54,191 nt of DNA from Firmicutes bacterium UBA4881. GTDB lineage: Bacteria > Bacillota > DTU065. Below the pieces are notes generated by a model. That model ran no database searches. It had not been told where the DNA came from and saw nothing but the letters and a program-made list of their open reading frames with translations. Location of the stretch: positions 1 to 54,191 of the forward strand of contig DHDH01000044.1 in NCBI GenBank assembly GCA_002399235.1. Reading direction: 5' to 3'. Positions 30,655 to 39,926 of this stretch are shown in pieces. Each line of letters opens with the position of its first letter. The stretch's first letter is position 1. The position numbers were made by a program, and so were the translations under genes.

Positions 30655-31590
30655 ATGGCAGCAAAAAACAGTAACATATTCCTCCTTTTAGGTGAAGATG
30701 AATATCTTTTAAGCCAAAATCAAGCTAATTTAACTAAAGGTTATGAAGAGAGTAATACAGTATCTGCTCTAGAAGCTGACGAAAATAGCTTGAAAAATGA
30801 ACTCCTCAGCCTTTCCTTTTTTGCCTTGGAGAGAGTTGTTATCGTCGATGGCCTAGAAAAGATTGATGTAAAAAAAGGCGAAGCAATTGAAGAAGTGATT
30901 GCCAAAATACCTCAGAGTACAAGAGTTATTTTTAAAGCTAGAAAACTGGATGGGACTAGAAAATGGGTTAAAGGTTTAAAGGGGCAGAGTAGTGTGGTAG
31001 AGTGTGTACCTCCAAAGCCCTATGAACGCCGCAAAATAATTGATGAACAATTAGCTAAACTTAATCTGGGGCCAGTAGAAAAAAGTTTTTTGCAAGAGGC
31101 TCTCCCAGCTGATTTAGCTAGTTGTCAAAGTGAACTAGAAAAGCTAAGTCTTTATCCAGAGAAGCTTGATTTACCTACACTTAAGTTATTAATTGAGCCA
31201 GCTTTAGAAGAGCAAGTATTTAGTTTAATCGATCAGTTAGTTGCTACCAACTGGCATGCCTCTTTATCGATATTAAGAGAATTGCTGACTGTAGGTAACG
31301 ACCCAATGGCTATTCTCGGTGCTATTCTCTGGCAATTAAGAACTCTTTATAAGGTCTCGGGGCTACAGGGCTCTACTGTAGAAGTAGCCAAAGCATTAGG
31401 ACTAAAAGAATATCCTGTGCGTAAAGCCCAAGAAGCGTTAAGAAAATTACCTTTTCAAAGAGTGGAAGATTGGTTTTTACTTGCCTTAGAAGCAGATATG
31501 AATATAAAAAGAGGTCTTCTCCGAGCTGAGGTAGCTCTAGAAGTAATGGTAACGAAGATGTGTCTTGCTGAAAAAAAGCAAACCTGGTAA
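30655..31590 (+). CDS. holA: DNA polymerase III subunit delta
   Basis: 311 aa. The N-terminal part begins FLLLGEDEYLL, a hallmark of HolA, followed by LSFFALERVVIVDG and an AAA+-like lid. The C-terminal collar segment has LVATNWHASLSILRELL...AILGAILWQLRTLYKV and MNIKRGLLRAEVALEVMV. Delta opens the beta clamp in the clamp loader. The ribosome site (GGAGGG) is 16 nt from ATG, farther than usual. It lies downstream of comEC and convergent with rpsT, the usual clostridial order. Confidence 0.95.
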   Translation: MAAKNSNIFLLLGEDEYLLSQNQANLTKGYEESNTVSALEADENSLKNELLSLSFFALERVVIVDGLEKIDVKKGEAIEEVIAKIPQSTRVIFKARKLDGTRKWVKGLKGQSSVVECVPPKPYERRKIIDEQLAKLNLGPVEKSFLQEALPADLASCQSELEKLSLYPEKLDLPTLKLLIEPALEEQVFSLIDQLVATNWHASLSILRELLTVGNDPMAILGAILWQLRTLYKVSGLQGSTVEVAKALGLKEYPVRKAQEALRKLPFQRVEDWFLLALEADMNIKRGLLRAEVALEVMVTKMCLAEKKQTW

Positions 31591-31621
31591 TAGTAAAATA
31601 GAAGGATATCCTAAAAAGGAA

Positions 31622-31671
31622 GTGCACCCCAAAAGTTAGATAATAAATTTAACTTTTGAAGGTGCATTTTT
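31622..31671 (+). terminator. Terminator after holA with IS-end-like arms
   Basis: TGCACC and AAAAGTTA pair with TAACTTTT and GGTGCA across a small internal loop, followed by TTTTT. The arm TGCACCCCAAAAGTTAGA resembles the inverted ends of some IS3-family elements, so the hairpin may derive from a vanished or miniature element. Confidence 0.65.
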
Positions 31672-31772
31672 AGAGTTAACTCTTTGAAGTTTATTTTTCC
31701 AGAGATCCTTTTTAAAAGCTTGATTTTGCCTTGAAGTAGTTTATTAGAAACAATATCTCCAGTATAAAGGTT

Positions 31773-31800
31773 AAAAAAAAGACCGATCATGGGATCGGTC
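31773..31800 (-). terminator. Terminator after rpsT
   Basis: Read leftward: GACCGATC-CCAT-GATCGGTC followed by eight T. Perfect 8-bp stem, 8 nt after the rpsT stop. Confidence 0.9.
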
Positions 31801-31807
31801 AGCATGC

Positions 31808-32068
31808 TTACATAGCAGCAAGACGTTTGCTGAGTCTAGCCTTGCGTCTGTCAGCTTGATTTTTGTGAAGAACACCCTTTTTAGCAGCTTTATCGATGAC
31901 GCTATAAGCAGTTGAGAGGAGTTTTTCGGCCTCTTCTTTATTGCTATTAGCAACAGAGAGTTCGAACTTCTTTATTGCTGTGCGCATGGAAGAGCGTGCT
32001 ATACGATTTTCTACAAAGTTCCGCTCGGAGATTAGAATACGCTTCTTTGCAGATTTAATATTGGCCAT
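31808..32068 (-). CDS. rpsT: Ribosomal protein S20
   Basis: 86 aa beginning MANIKSAKKRI, with many Lys/Arg and the three-helix pattern of bS20 (RSSMRTAIKKFE...SVIDKAAKKGVLHKNQADRRKARL). GGGAGGTG is 8 nt upstream of ATG. It lies convergent to holA, is monocistronic, and has its own promoter and terminator. It binds 16S rRNA in the small subunit. Confidence 0.97.
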   Translation of the reverse strand: MANIKSAKKRILISERNFVENRIARSSMRTAIKKFELSVANSNKEEAEKLLSTAYSVIDKAAKKGVLHKNQADRRKARLSKRLAAM

Positions 32069-32100
32069 ACTTTCACCTCCCTAAAAAACAATCACAATTT

Positions 32101-32129
32101 AGTATAACATTATCGGTAACTAATTACAA
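32101..32129 (-). promoter_or_regulatory. Sigma-A promoter of rpsT
   Basis: Leftward: TTGTAA (32129-32124), a 17-bp spacer and TATACT (32106-32101), about 33 bp before the start codon. Confidence 0.75.
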
Positions 32130-32287
32130 GGTTGGCCAGATCTTAAACCTTTGTCTAAATATAGACCTCTAAATCTATATTCTAAAGAAGTTTTCTTATA
32201 TTGACAAGTACTTTCTAGAGATGAGTCGTTCGGTGTGCCTACTTTCTAGAAAAAGTACAAGATCTCCTTCGCTGAAAAACTTTTGAG

Positions 32288-32668
32288 CTATAACCTGTTT
32301 TCTCTGGCCTTTTTGGCGAAAGTGGTTTCCCGAGCAGCTTTAATTATTAGACCATCAGTTGATTTTACTTCATCACTATATATTTTAACAGTAGATAGGA
32401 CTCCTCCTAAATTAGCAAGTGCATCCCAAAGTGAATCCTCATTATCTAGTGTTGTTGTTAGAAAATTCTGCATGCTGTGCTCTATTACTTGCCAATCTTC
32501 TGGCAGCGCAAATTGCCGAAGCTCTTCTACTAATTTTTCCAACTTATACACTGCTTCTACTCTCTCATTAACAGACATCTTCCGAGAAACTGAAAGTTTG
32601 TTAACATTTTTGTTAATTAGAAGTCGAATCGATGCATCCTGTACTACAGTTGCGATGAACCCTTCTTT
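32288..32668 (-). CDS. Second half of a split tandem-repeat protein
   Basis: This frame continues, in phase, directly from the TAA that ends the 72-aa gene at 32669. The first 30 codons after the stop (KEGFIATVVQDASIR...) contain no ATG; the first ATG (32578) has no properly spaced ribosome site and gives 96 aa. Its RVEAVYKLEKLVEELRQF...DSLWDALANLGG matches RLKAVYDLEHQAEKF...ELFSYLAND of the first half, so the two halves are paralogous repeats of about 65 aa. It is either a protein interrupted by one nonsense codon or a read-through extension. Family unknown. Confidence 0.45.
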   Translation of the reverse strand, partial: KEGFIATVVQDASIRLLINKNVNKLSVSRKMSVNERVEAVYKLEKLVEELRQFALPEDWQVIEHSMQNFLTTTLDNEDSLWDALANLGGVLSTVKIYSDEVKSTDGLIIKAARETTFAKKARENRL

Positions 32669-32887
32669 TTACCATTTAAAGTTGTCGTTAGCCAAATAAC
32701 TAAATAGTTCTTTATCCTTGGTAAAGATTCCCACTAAAAACTCTTGCGATTTTTGCCTAAGCTTTGGAAATTTTTCAGCTTGATGCTCCAAATCATAAAC
32801 CGCTTTAAGTCTAGAATTGATGGAACAGGTAGAGTCTTGTATTAGCCTATGTAACTCTCCCAAAGCTGGATCTTTTAACTCGGACAT
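32669..32887 (-). CDS. Small uncharacterised protein (first repeat unit)
   Basis: 72 aa, with GGAGGTGG upstream of ATG. Predicted helical and charged, with RLKAVYDLEHQAEKFPKLRQKSQEFLVGIFTKDKELFSYLAND. It ends in TAA, after which the same frame stays open for another 126 codons with a second copy of the repeat. I do not recognise the family. About 240 bp upstream (32888-33127) hold no gene. Confidence 0.6.
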   Translation of the reverse strand: MSELKDPALGELHRLIQDSTCSINSRLKAVYDLEHQAEKFPKLRQKSQEFLVGIFTKDKELFSYLANDNFKW

Positions 32888-33127
32888 AAACTTTCCACCT
32901 CCACATAATTACTTAGAACTACATAACTTTTTTGGTTGAATAGTAAAATATTGCACCACAATAATTACAGGCAACGTTATGCGGATTTTTGAAAAGACAG
33001 GTTTTTTGCCATCTTCACATATTACGAATATCTAAGTATTTTACCTGAATTAAAAGATCATGGTTATAATGATTTATAAACAATATAAATGCCTTATTAA
33101 TATTCGAAAAAACTCTACCTAGACATA

Positions 33128-33871
33128 CTATTTACGCCTAAAAAACCAAAAGCCTCTTTTTTTGTAGGGTTTAGGTTCTTCAGGTTCGATAAAATCACCT
33201 CTTAAAATTATTTCTGGGTTTGTTGTGACTAGTTCTTGAGCATTTTTCGTATATTTACTAGCTTCAGCGACTGCTTCTTTTAGTGAATAATAGCGACGTT
33301 GAGTAGAGTGCATATCACTAGCGATAAAATGGGCCATACCATGTTCTAAGATAATTTGAGCTGTTTTTTGCGATTCTTTACCATATCTTCCTAATATACT
33401 TCCGGCATTTATCTGGCACAGGACGCCAGCTTGAATAAAAGGTATGAGTCTATTAGGGTCTTCTACAATAGAACCATTACGTTCTGGATGAGCAAAGATA
33501 CATTGATAATCTCTAGTCTGTAAATCAAAAAAGATATCCGCGGTATGCTGAGGTAGCTGGGCGCGGGGAAATTCAATTAACAAATAGTTGCTATTACCCA
33601 GAGTGATTAAGTTATCTTGCTCAATTACATGATCATCTGCAAAAACCTCGGTACCTGGATAGAGAGTGACTAGGTCTTGTCCTAAACTTTCTATAGCCAT
33701 TAAGATCTCGGCCTTCCTATCAGGTAGAGGTTTTAACATATGAGGCGTAGCTACTATACCAGTTACCCCTTCGTTAGCAGCCATTTTTATCATCTGTAAA
33801 CTTTTTTCTATACTATCGGGACCATCGTCTTCCCTAAGAGCAGGTAAAACGTGGGTGTGAATATCGATCAC
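33128..33871 (-). CDS. PHP-type tyrosine-protein phosphatase (CpsB/YwqE-like)
   Basis: 247 aa from GTG, with AAGGAG 10 nt upstream. The PHP motifs are MIDIHTHVLPALREDDGPDS at the N-terminus, GIVATPHML, YPGTEVFADD, LIEFPR, CIFAHPERN, GVLCQINAGSILG and HFIASDMHS. This is the CpsB/YwqE group, Mn-dependent phosphatases that act on BY-kinases controlling polysaccharide export. No BY-kinase or capsule cluster is in view, so its partner is elsewhere. The C-terminus has a basic tail (KPYKKRGFWFFRRK) unusual for the group, possibly membrane-associating. Confidence 0.9.
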   Translation of the reverse strand: MIDIHTHVLPALREDDGPDSIEKSLQMIKMAANEGVTGIVATPHMLKPLPDRKAEILMAIESLGQDLVTLYPGTEVFADDHVIEQDNLITLGNSNYLLIEFPRAQLPQHTADIFFDLQTRDYQCIFAHPERNGSIVEDPNRLIPFIQAGVLCQINAGSILGRYGKESQKTAQIILEHGMAHFIASDMHSTQRRYYSLKEAVAEASKYTKNAQELVTTNPEIILRGDFIEPEEPKPYKKRGFWFFRRK

Positions 33872-34014
33872 GAACTTTCAACTCCTTCGAATCCTTATAA
33901 CGTTTTCTGGCTTAGAAGAGCAATACCTGCTAAAAAGGAGGAAGCTTTTTTCTGTATACCTATATTACTACAGGAAAGACTAAGCACAATAGATACTTCT
34001 AAGGAAGTGAAGCA

Positions 34015-35076
34015 ATGGATAAAGAGTTTTTTATTAACCAGCCTGTAGATAATAATCCCGTGAATAACCAACCAAGATTTAACGAACAAACGATAGATAA
34101 CCAACTACTTTTGCAAACAATGGCAGAACAACCTCAGTGGCGAACTGATTTAGCTATTGATATCCATGAGTCTTTAAAAGGTAGCGGTGGTCCAATACCA
34201 GGGGTAAGTGAAACTGTTCAAGAGACACCAGTTGGTAATGTGGTAAAACTTGTTGTCCAAAATCCTGAAGCAGCTAGACGGATGGGTAAAGCTCCAGGGA
34301 CTTATGTAACTGTTGAAGCTCCCTGTCTTGGTTTACGGGAAAAAGAAAAACAAAATGAAGTGGCAACTATCTTAGCTGCCGAGATTGAAAAATATCTACA
34401 ACAAGTTAGTTTAGATGCACCTGTATTAGTGGTGGGTCTAGGTAATAGACAGGTTACACCGGACTCTTTAGGACCTTTAGTAGCTGAAAAAATCCTGGCA
34501 ACAAGACATTTAAAAGATGTTGTTCCTCCAGAACTAAGAGGTAAACTAAGACCAGTAATGTCCCTAGCACCAGGTGTTTTAGGTACAACCGGATTAGAAA
34601 CAAGCGAAATTGTGAAAGCTTTAGTTAAGGAAAATGCACCAGCCCTAGTAATTGCAATTGATGCTTTAGCTACTAATTCAATAGAACGCTTGGGTATCAC
34701 TATCCAAGTAGCAGATTCTGGTATTAACCCAGGTTCAGGTGTTGGCAATAAAAGAGCAGCACTTACATATGAAGCTTTAGGTGTTCCAGTTATTGCAATT
34801 GGTGTACCTACTGTGGTTGATGCCATTACTTTAGTCGAAAATGCTGTTGATTATATGACTAATCGTGGCTATGACACAGGTCGAGTAGGGCAAGGTCCGA
34901 TTGATAAACCCCGCATAGTACGGGATATACTTTCGCGTTACTTTGGTAGTCTTTTTGTGACACCTAGACAGATCGATAGCCTGGTTCTTGATTTAGCACA
35001 GGTTGTAGCTGGAGGGCTTAATGCTGCTTTACATAAGGGAATTGGACCTAATGAAATCAATACTTACTTAAACTGA
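34015..35076 (+). CDS. gpr: Spore germination protease GPR
   Basis: 353 aa. Family features are RTDLAIDIHES near the N-terminus (with a short propeptide before it), VVGLGNRQVTPDSLGPLVAEKILATRHL, GVLGTTGLET, IAIDALATNSIERLGITIQVADSGINPGSGVGNKR and GVPVIAIGVPTVVDA. GPR degrades small acid-soluble spore proteins on germination; its aspartic-type active site lies in the DALA region. Directly downstream is spoIIP, the standard gpr-spoIIP order of endospore formers. A sigma-F/G promoter is expected in the 143-bp gap upstream, but I could not identify one confidently. Confidence 0.97.
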   Translation: MDKEFFINQPVDNNPVNNQPRFNEQTIDNQLLLQTMAEQPQWRTDLAIDIHESLKGSGGPIPGVSETVQETPVGNVVKLVVQNPEAARRMGKAPGTYVTVEAPCLGLREKEKQNEVATILAAEIEKYLQQVSLDAPVLVVGLGNRQVTPDSLGPLVAEKILATRHLKDVVPPELRGKLRPVMSLAPGVLGTTGLETSEIVKALVKENAPALVIAIDALATNSIERLGITIQVADSGINPGSGVGNKRAALTYEALGVPVIAIGVPTVVDAITLVENAVDYMTNRGYDTGRVGQGPIDKPRIVRDILSRYFGSLFVTPRQIDSLVLDLAQVVAGGLNAALHKGIGPNEINTYLN

Positions 35077-35092
35077 CATATTAAGCGAACCT

Positions 35093-35122
35093 CAGGCATA
35101 TTACTGCATAGTAGTATGCCTG
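35093..35122 (+). repeat. Hairpin between gpr and spoIIP
   Basis: CAGGCATATTACT and AGTAGTATGCCTG form a 13-bp stem (one wobble) with GCAT loop. No T-run follows. It lies just before the spoIIP ribosome site and could reduce or insulate read-through. Confidence 0.6.
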
Positions 35123-35133
35123 GGAGTGAGCTT

Positions 35134-36249
35134 ATGACAAGAAGATCGTTCTTTATTATTTGGCACATTCGCTACAAACATCGCTTCAAACAACAGCTAA
35201 AGGAGATTGCTGTCCTAGCAGCAGTTCTTTTTTTCTTCGGTGTTATTCTATCAATAACAGCTTTTTTCTCTAATATTCTTATTTTGGACACCCCTCTATT
35301 ACAGACGGTGATTAACAACACTTTACCTGGTATACGTAAGATGGATATAGCACTTGGCAGAGAAGAAGAACCACAAGTAGGACTTTTAGCAAGTTTGTTA
35401 TTTACCTTCACCGAAGGAGGTTTCCTTTCTGCTAAGAGCATTGTAGCTGAGTCGTTGCCAGCATTTAGTTTGGTGCCAATAGAAGAAAAAACCAGCTCTA
35501 TACCAGTTGAAAGACCAGTAAATCGGGCTATTGCTGAAGCTGTCTCTCCTAAACTAGATACTTTGTCTGGCCCTAATAATTTAGCGGCCAAAAACCTACC
35601 TGAGATTAAGCAGGATGATAGAAGGGGCAATGTGGAAATAGTTATTTATAACACTCATTCTTCAGAAGCTTATCATGGCCTAATTGAGGGAGATCACAAG
35701 AACGAAGTCCTCGATTATTGTTTTGGTCGCTGGCGTGAAGATGCTGGTGTTATAGGTGTTGCTAATGAATTGAATAATGAATTACGAAAATTAGGGGTAG
35801 GCACTTATCGTATTTCTAAAATTCATGATGGCAATATTTTCCGCTTAGCTTATGTTTATAGCGAAGAGTCAGTAAAAGAAGCCATAAAACGTTTTAAAGA
35901 TACCAAACTAATCCTAGATATCCACCGTGATGCAGCAGTAGATGAGCCTTTTCGTATAGTTATTAATGGGCAATATGCAGCTCAAGTAGCTATTGTGGTG
36001 GCAACAGGCGAAAGAAGTAGTCGAACTTGGGATCAATCAAAAAATCGTGCGATAGCTAGAGAACTTATAACTCTAATTAATCAACGTTACCCAGGACTCT
36101 GCCGTGGAGCGATCTATAAAACAGGTGCTTATAACCAGCATCTTCATCCAGGTTCCTTGGTAATTGAGATTGGTAACGACTGCAACACGGATGCTGAAGC
36201 TCAATATACAGCCAGACTCCTCGCACCTATTTTAAAAGATCTACTTTAA
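35134..36249 (+). CDS. spoIIP: Stage II sporulation protein P
   Basis: 371 aa from ATG 35134, with GGGAG upstream; an earlier ATG (35116) lies inside the hairpin. A membrane helix (about 25-47) is followed by a variable region and a C-terminal amidase/endopeptidase domain: VIYNTHSSEAYHG (metal His), the GVIGVANELNNEL helix, LILDIHRDA, and PGSLVIEIGNDCNT. SpoIIP cleaves septal peptidoglycan during engulfment with SpoIID and SpoIIM. Co-located with gpr. Confidence 0.95.
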   Translation: MTRRSFFIIWHIRYKHRFKQQLKEIAVLAAVLFFFGVILSITAFFSNILILDTPLLQTVINNTLPGIRKMDIALGREEEPQVGLLASLLFTFTEGGFLSAKSIVAESLPAFSLVPIEEKTSSIPVERPVNRAIAEAVSPKLDTLSGPNNLAAKNLPEIKQDDRRGNVEIVIYNTHSSEAYHGLIEGDHKNEVLDYCFGRWREDAGVIGVANELNNELRKLGVGTYRISKIHDGNIFRLAYVYSEESVKEAIKRFKDTKLILDIHRDAAVDEPFRIVINGQYAAQVAIVVATGERSSRTWDQSKNRAIARELITLINQRYPGLCRGAIYKTGAYNQHLHPGSLVIEIGNDCNTDAEAQYTARLLAPILKDLL

Positions 36250-36262
36250 GGGGTGCTTTAAG

Positions 36263-36676
36263 ATGTATTTTAGCAGTCATTTAAGTGCTGGTGTATTCTT
36301 AGGCACTGTAGCAAAAAACTCACCGTTAGCGTTAGCTTTAGGATTAAGTAGTCATGCTCTTTTAGACATGGTCCCTCATCATGACTATAATAATGTGCTA
36401 CCGGCAATTTTAGACATTAGCGCAGGCCTTTTGGCCTTACAAACTTTTAGGACAACCAATCCAGAGATTGCCACTAGTATTTTTTGGGGAGCTTTTGGCG
36501 CTACCATACCTGATTTGGAGGTAGCTATTAAATATCTCTGCCCGTTTGTCAGCATTAAATCATTATATCCAAGTCATACTGGTAAACTAAGGCATCCTCA
36601 ACGTAAATTCCCCCAGGGTGTCTTAGTTCAGGTTTTAACTATCGCTAGTTTCTTTGCTTTGAGTATAATTTTATAG
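36263..36676 (+). CDS. Small membrane protein, YdjM-like
   Basis: 137 aa, starting 13 nt after spoIIP with AAGGGGTG upstream. Features are HLSAGVFLG at the start, LSSHALLDMVPHHDYN (a His/Asp cluster like that of LexA-regulated YdjM/metal-dependent hydrolase-like membrane proteins) and several hydrophobic segments (about 20-38, 45-60, 70-85, 120-137). Likely in the spoIIP transcript. Possibly a membrane hydrolase; not proven. Confidence 0.7.
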   Translation: MYFSSHLSAGVFLGTVAKNSPLALALGLSSHALLDMVPHHDYNNVLPAILDISAGLLALQTFRTTNPEIATSIFWGAFGATIPDLEVAIKYLCPFVSIKSLYPSHTGKLRHPQRKFPQGVLVQVLTIASFFALSIIL

Positions 36677-36726
36677 ATAGGGATAAAGGTTCGAGCTAGG
36701 GAGTAGGATAGTCTGAGGTGTTGTTA

Positions 36727-38064
36727 ATGAACGGAAGAAAAGGAATCCGCTTTTATAGTGGCCTACTCCTGTTTTTAATCTTAGCCCGAACCGCTTCTAT
36801 AAATAAACCTATTACTCTCTATGTTCCTGATGATTTTAAAAGAGTGGGAGTTATTGTTGCTAGAGAATATGGTTTGACTTTAACAACATATAAGGCGGAT
36901 GCTGATTTTGAATTAAGTGGTATTGATGGCGAGCTTATTGGTTATGAGCCAATTGCCCTCTACCAGAATGTAGATGGACATACTTTTTGGGCACCTTATT
37001 TAGAAAAATCACTTATCCATAAAACCCTCAGTGTGGAAGGACTCTACCCATATGAAGATGGCTATCCTTTTAAGAGAGAGGTTAGGGTAAATAGAATATC
37101 TAAACCCTTTTTACAAAGACTTTGGTCAGGTAGTAGAAGCCAAAGAATAAAAGAGATAGAAAAAAATATTCGATTTACCTTAAAACCAGTTCGTCTAGTG
37201 TTAGTGGGAGATATTATGCTCGGGAGGAAAGTTGGTGATTTCATACAAAAAAATTCGCCAGAGTATCCGTTTTTAAATGTAATTGACCTAATTAAAAAAG
37301 CTGATATTGCTTTTGCCAATTTAGAAACTCCCACTTGCCTTACAGGTGAGTTTATTAATCTATTTAGAGCTCATCCTGATTCTATTGCAGGTTTAAAAGC
37401 CGCGGGGATCGATGTAGTTAGTTTGGCAAATAATCATGCTTTAGATTATCATTTAGAATGTCTACAAGAGACTTGGGAGAGATTAGGGACCGAGGGAATT
37501 ACCCACATTGGTTCGGGTATGAATTTAAAAGAAGCCACAGACGGTGTTGTTTGTAGAGTAAATAATCTTCTGGTTGGCTTTTTAGCATATACCGAGACCT
37601 GGTTTTTATATAGTAGAGTAGGTATCGATTGGGTAGCAAGCAATTATCCTGGTGTAGCTCCTATGTACAAAGAATTAATAATTAACGATGTTAAAAGAAT
37701 GAAAGAGAAAGCGGATCTGGTTATTGTTAGTCTTCACTGGGGAATTGAATATTCGCAAACAGTAACCAAACAAGAAGAGGATTTAGCTAAAAGTATCATT
37801 GATGCTGGGGGAGATGTTGTTTTTGGCCATCATCCTCATGTTGTTAAACCTTGGATTATCTACAAAGGTAAGCCGATCTTTTATTCTGTGGGTAACTTTA
37901 TCTTTGATCCTTTAAAACCGCCTTTAACCGAACAAGGATTATTGGTGGAATTAATTTATTTTGGTGGACTTAAAGATATTCGCATCACACCAACAATTAT
38001 CAAAGATTGTCAGGTAAACCTAACTAAGTTGCCCTCACCTCTTCCAGATGCTATAATTAATTGA
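36727..38064 (+). CDS. CapA-family protein (PGA_cap metallophosphatase fold)
   Basis: 445 aa from ATG 36727, with GAGGTG 6 nt upstream. An N-terminal hydrophobic segment (about 8-22) suggests export or anchoring. The PGA_cap domain runs from about residue 155: LVLVGDIMLGRKVG, AFANLETPTC, DVVSLANNHALDY, VSLHWGIEY, VVFGHHPHVVKP and FYSVGNFIFD. These supply the dinuclear-metal ligands of the calcineurin-like fold. CapA proteins are needed for poly-gamma-glutamate capsule in Bacillus, but the rest of the cap operon is absent, so another envelope role is likely. The 140 aa before the domain are not assigned. Confidence 0.88.
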   Translation: MNGRKGIRFYSGLLLFLILARTASINKPITLYVPDDFKRVGVIVAREYGLTLTTYKADADFELSGIDGELIGYEPIALYQNVDGHTFWAPYLEKSLIHKTLSVEGLYPYEDGYPFKREVRVNRISKPFLQRLWSGSRSQRIKEIEKNIRFTLKPVRLVLVGDIMLGRKVGDFIQKNSPEYPFLNVIDLIKKADIAFANLETPTCLTGEFINLFRAHPDSIAGLKAAGIDVVSLANNHALDYHLECLQETWERLGTEGITHIGSGMNLKEATDGVVCRVNNLLVGFLAYTETWFLYSRVGIDWVASNYPGVAPMYKELIINDVKRMKEKADLVIVSLHWGIEYSQTVTKQEEDLAKSIIDAGGDVVFGHHPHVVKPWIIYKGKPIFYSVGNFIFDPLKPPLTEQGLLVELIYFGGLKDIRITPTIIKDCQVNLTKLPSPLPDAIIN

Positions 38065-38129
38065 TATACTAATAATCGGACTTATTGCAGGCAATTTTTG
38101 CAAATAATTACTCAGGGGGTGCCGGGAAA

Positions 38130-39926
38130 GTGCAAGAGAAGATTCGTAATTTTTGCATCATAGCTCATATTGATCACGGCAAATCTACACTAGCCGACAG
38201 GCTCCTGGAGTTGACCAATACTGTCTCAGAACGTGAGATGAAGGAACAACTTCTAGATTCCATGGAATTAGAGCGAGAAAGAGGAATCACCATCAAAGCT
38301 AAAGCTATTCGAATGCATTATGAAGCTAAAGATGGTAAAGTCTATGAACTTAATTTGATCGATACTCCAGGTCACGTAGACTTTAGTTATGAGGTTTCTC
38401 GTTCACTAGCTGCTTGTGAAGGTGCTTTGTTGATTGTTGACGCTACCCAAGGAGTAGAGGCTCAAACCTTAGCCAACCTTTACCAAGCACTTGATCACGA
38501 CCTAACAATTATTCCCGTTATCAATAAGATTGATCTTCCCAGTGCTAATGTGCCAGAAGTAGCTCACGAGATTGAAGATCTTATTGGCATTGATGAGGTT
38601 TATCCTGTTAGTGCCAAAACAGGTGAAGGAGTAGCAGCTGTCTTAGAAGCCATAATTAATCAAGTTCCGCCTCCTAAAGGAAAGAGTGAAGAACCACTAA
38701 GAGCATTGATCTTCGATTCTTTATTCGATTCATATCGTGGGGCAGTAGCATATATCAGAGTAGTAGATGGTTCGGTTAAAGCAGGAGATAAAATCACTAT
38801 GCATTCTACTGGCCGCAGTTTTGAAGTTACCGAGGTAGGTACGATGATTCCAACTCAGGTACCTGTCGATAGTTTAAAAACAGGTGAAGTTGGTTACTTG
38901 GTGGCTTCAATGAAGGATGTTAAGGATACAAGAGTTGGTGATACAATAATTAATTCTGCTTACCCAGAAACAGAACCCTTACCGGGCTATCGCAAAGTAC
39001 TACCTATGGTTTATTGTGGTCTGTATCCTATAGATAATGAACAATTCCCCGACTTAAGAGCAGCTTTGGAAAAATTACAGTTAAATGATGCTGCCCTAAC
39101 TTTTGAACCAGAGACCTCGGCTGCTTTAGGTTTTGGTTTCCGTTGTGGCTTTTTAGGTCTTTTACACATGGATATTATCCAAGAACGTCTCGAAAGAGAA
39201 TATAACCTTGCTCTAATCACCACAGCTCCTAGTGTTATCTATCAAATAATAACTACTAAAGGTACAACATTAGAGATTGATAACCCATCGAAACTACCAG
39301 AAGTGCAAGAAATTGAAAAGATCTTAGAGCCAATAGTTAAAGCTACCATTATTGCCCCTGATAATTACGTAGGGGCTATTATGCAGCTTTGTCAGGACAA
39401 GCGGGGTATCTTTACGAATATGGAATATATTAATCCTACAAGAGCGTTGCTCACTTACAAGATACCACTTTCTGAAATTCTTATGGACTTTTTTGATCGC
39501 TTAAAATCGAGTACCCAAGGTTATGCCAGTCTTGATTATGAGATATTAGGTTACGAAGAAGCAGATCTAATTAAATTAGATATTTTAATTGGTGGCAAAC
39601 CTGTGGATGCTCTTTCCGCTATTATTCACCGTGATAAGGCTGCTTTTTATGGCCGACAATTAGCTAAAAAACTTAAAGAAGTTATTCCTGAGCAGATGTT
39701 TGAAGTACCTATTCAGGCTGCAATTGGTTCTCGGGTGGTAGCAAGAGAAACAGTTAGAGCACTAAGAAAAGATGTTTTAGCTAAATGTTACGGTGGTGAC
39801 ATCTCGAGAAAAAGAAAGCTAATTGAAAAGCAAAAAGAAGGTAAAAAGCGGATGAAGCAGATTGGGAGGGTGGAGATACCTCAGGAAGCCTTTATGGCTG
39901 TATTGAAGGTTGATGATGATGATTAA
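38130..39926 (+). CDS. lepA: Elongation factor 4 (LepA)
   Basis: 598 aa from GTG 38130, with AGGGGG 10 nt upstream; the protein then starts MQEKIRNFCIIAHIDHGKST, as expected. GTPase motifs are AHIDHGKST (G1), RERGIT (switch I), DTPGHVDF (G3) and NKIDLP (G4). EF-G-like domains II, III and V and the LepA-specific C-terminal domain (YGGDISRKRKLIEKQKEGKKRMK) follow. It back-translocates or helps assemble ribosomes under stress. Overlaps hemW. Confidence 0.98.
   Translation: MQEKIRNFCIIAHIDHGKSTLADRLLELTNTVSEREMKEQLLDSMELERERGITIKAKAIRMHYEAKDGKVYELNLIDTPGHVDFSYEVSRSLAACEGALLIVDATQGVEAQTLANLYQALDHDLTIIPVINKIDLPSANVPEVAHEIEDLIGIDEVYPVSAKTGEGVAAVLEAIINQVPPPKGKSEEPLRALIFDSLFDSYRGAVAYIRVVDGSVKAGDKITMHSTGRSFEVTEVGTMIPTQVPVDSLKTGEVGYLVASMKDVKDTRVGDTIINSAYPETEPLPGYRKVLPMVYCGLYPIDNEQFPDLRAALEKLQLNDAALTFEPETSAALGFGFRCGFLGLLHMDIIQERLEREYNLALITTAPSVIYQIITTKGTTLEIDNPSKLPEVQEIEKILEPIVKATIIAPDNYVGAIMQLCQDKRGIFTNMEYINPTRALLTYKIPLSEILMDFFDRLKSSTQGYASLDYEILGYEEADLIKLDILIGGKPVDALSAIIHRDKAAFYGRQLAKKLKEVIPEQMFEVPIQAAIGSRVVARETVRALRKDVLAKCYGGDISRKRKLIEKQKEGKKRMKQIGRVEIPQEAFMAVLKVDDDD

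Noticed and set aside
32283..32699. 138-codon + strand frame opposite the split repeat protein.
   Set aside because: Ser/Thr/Leu-rich composition, no ribosome site. The minus-strand reading has an internal repeat and a strong ribosome site.
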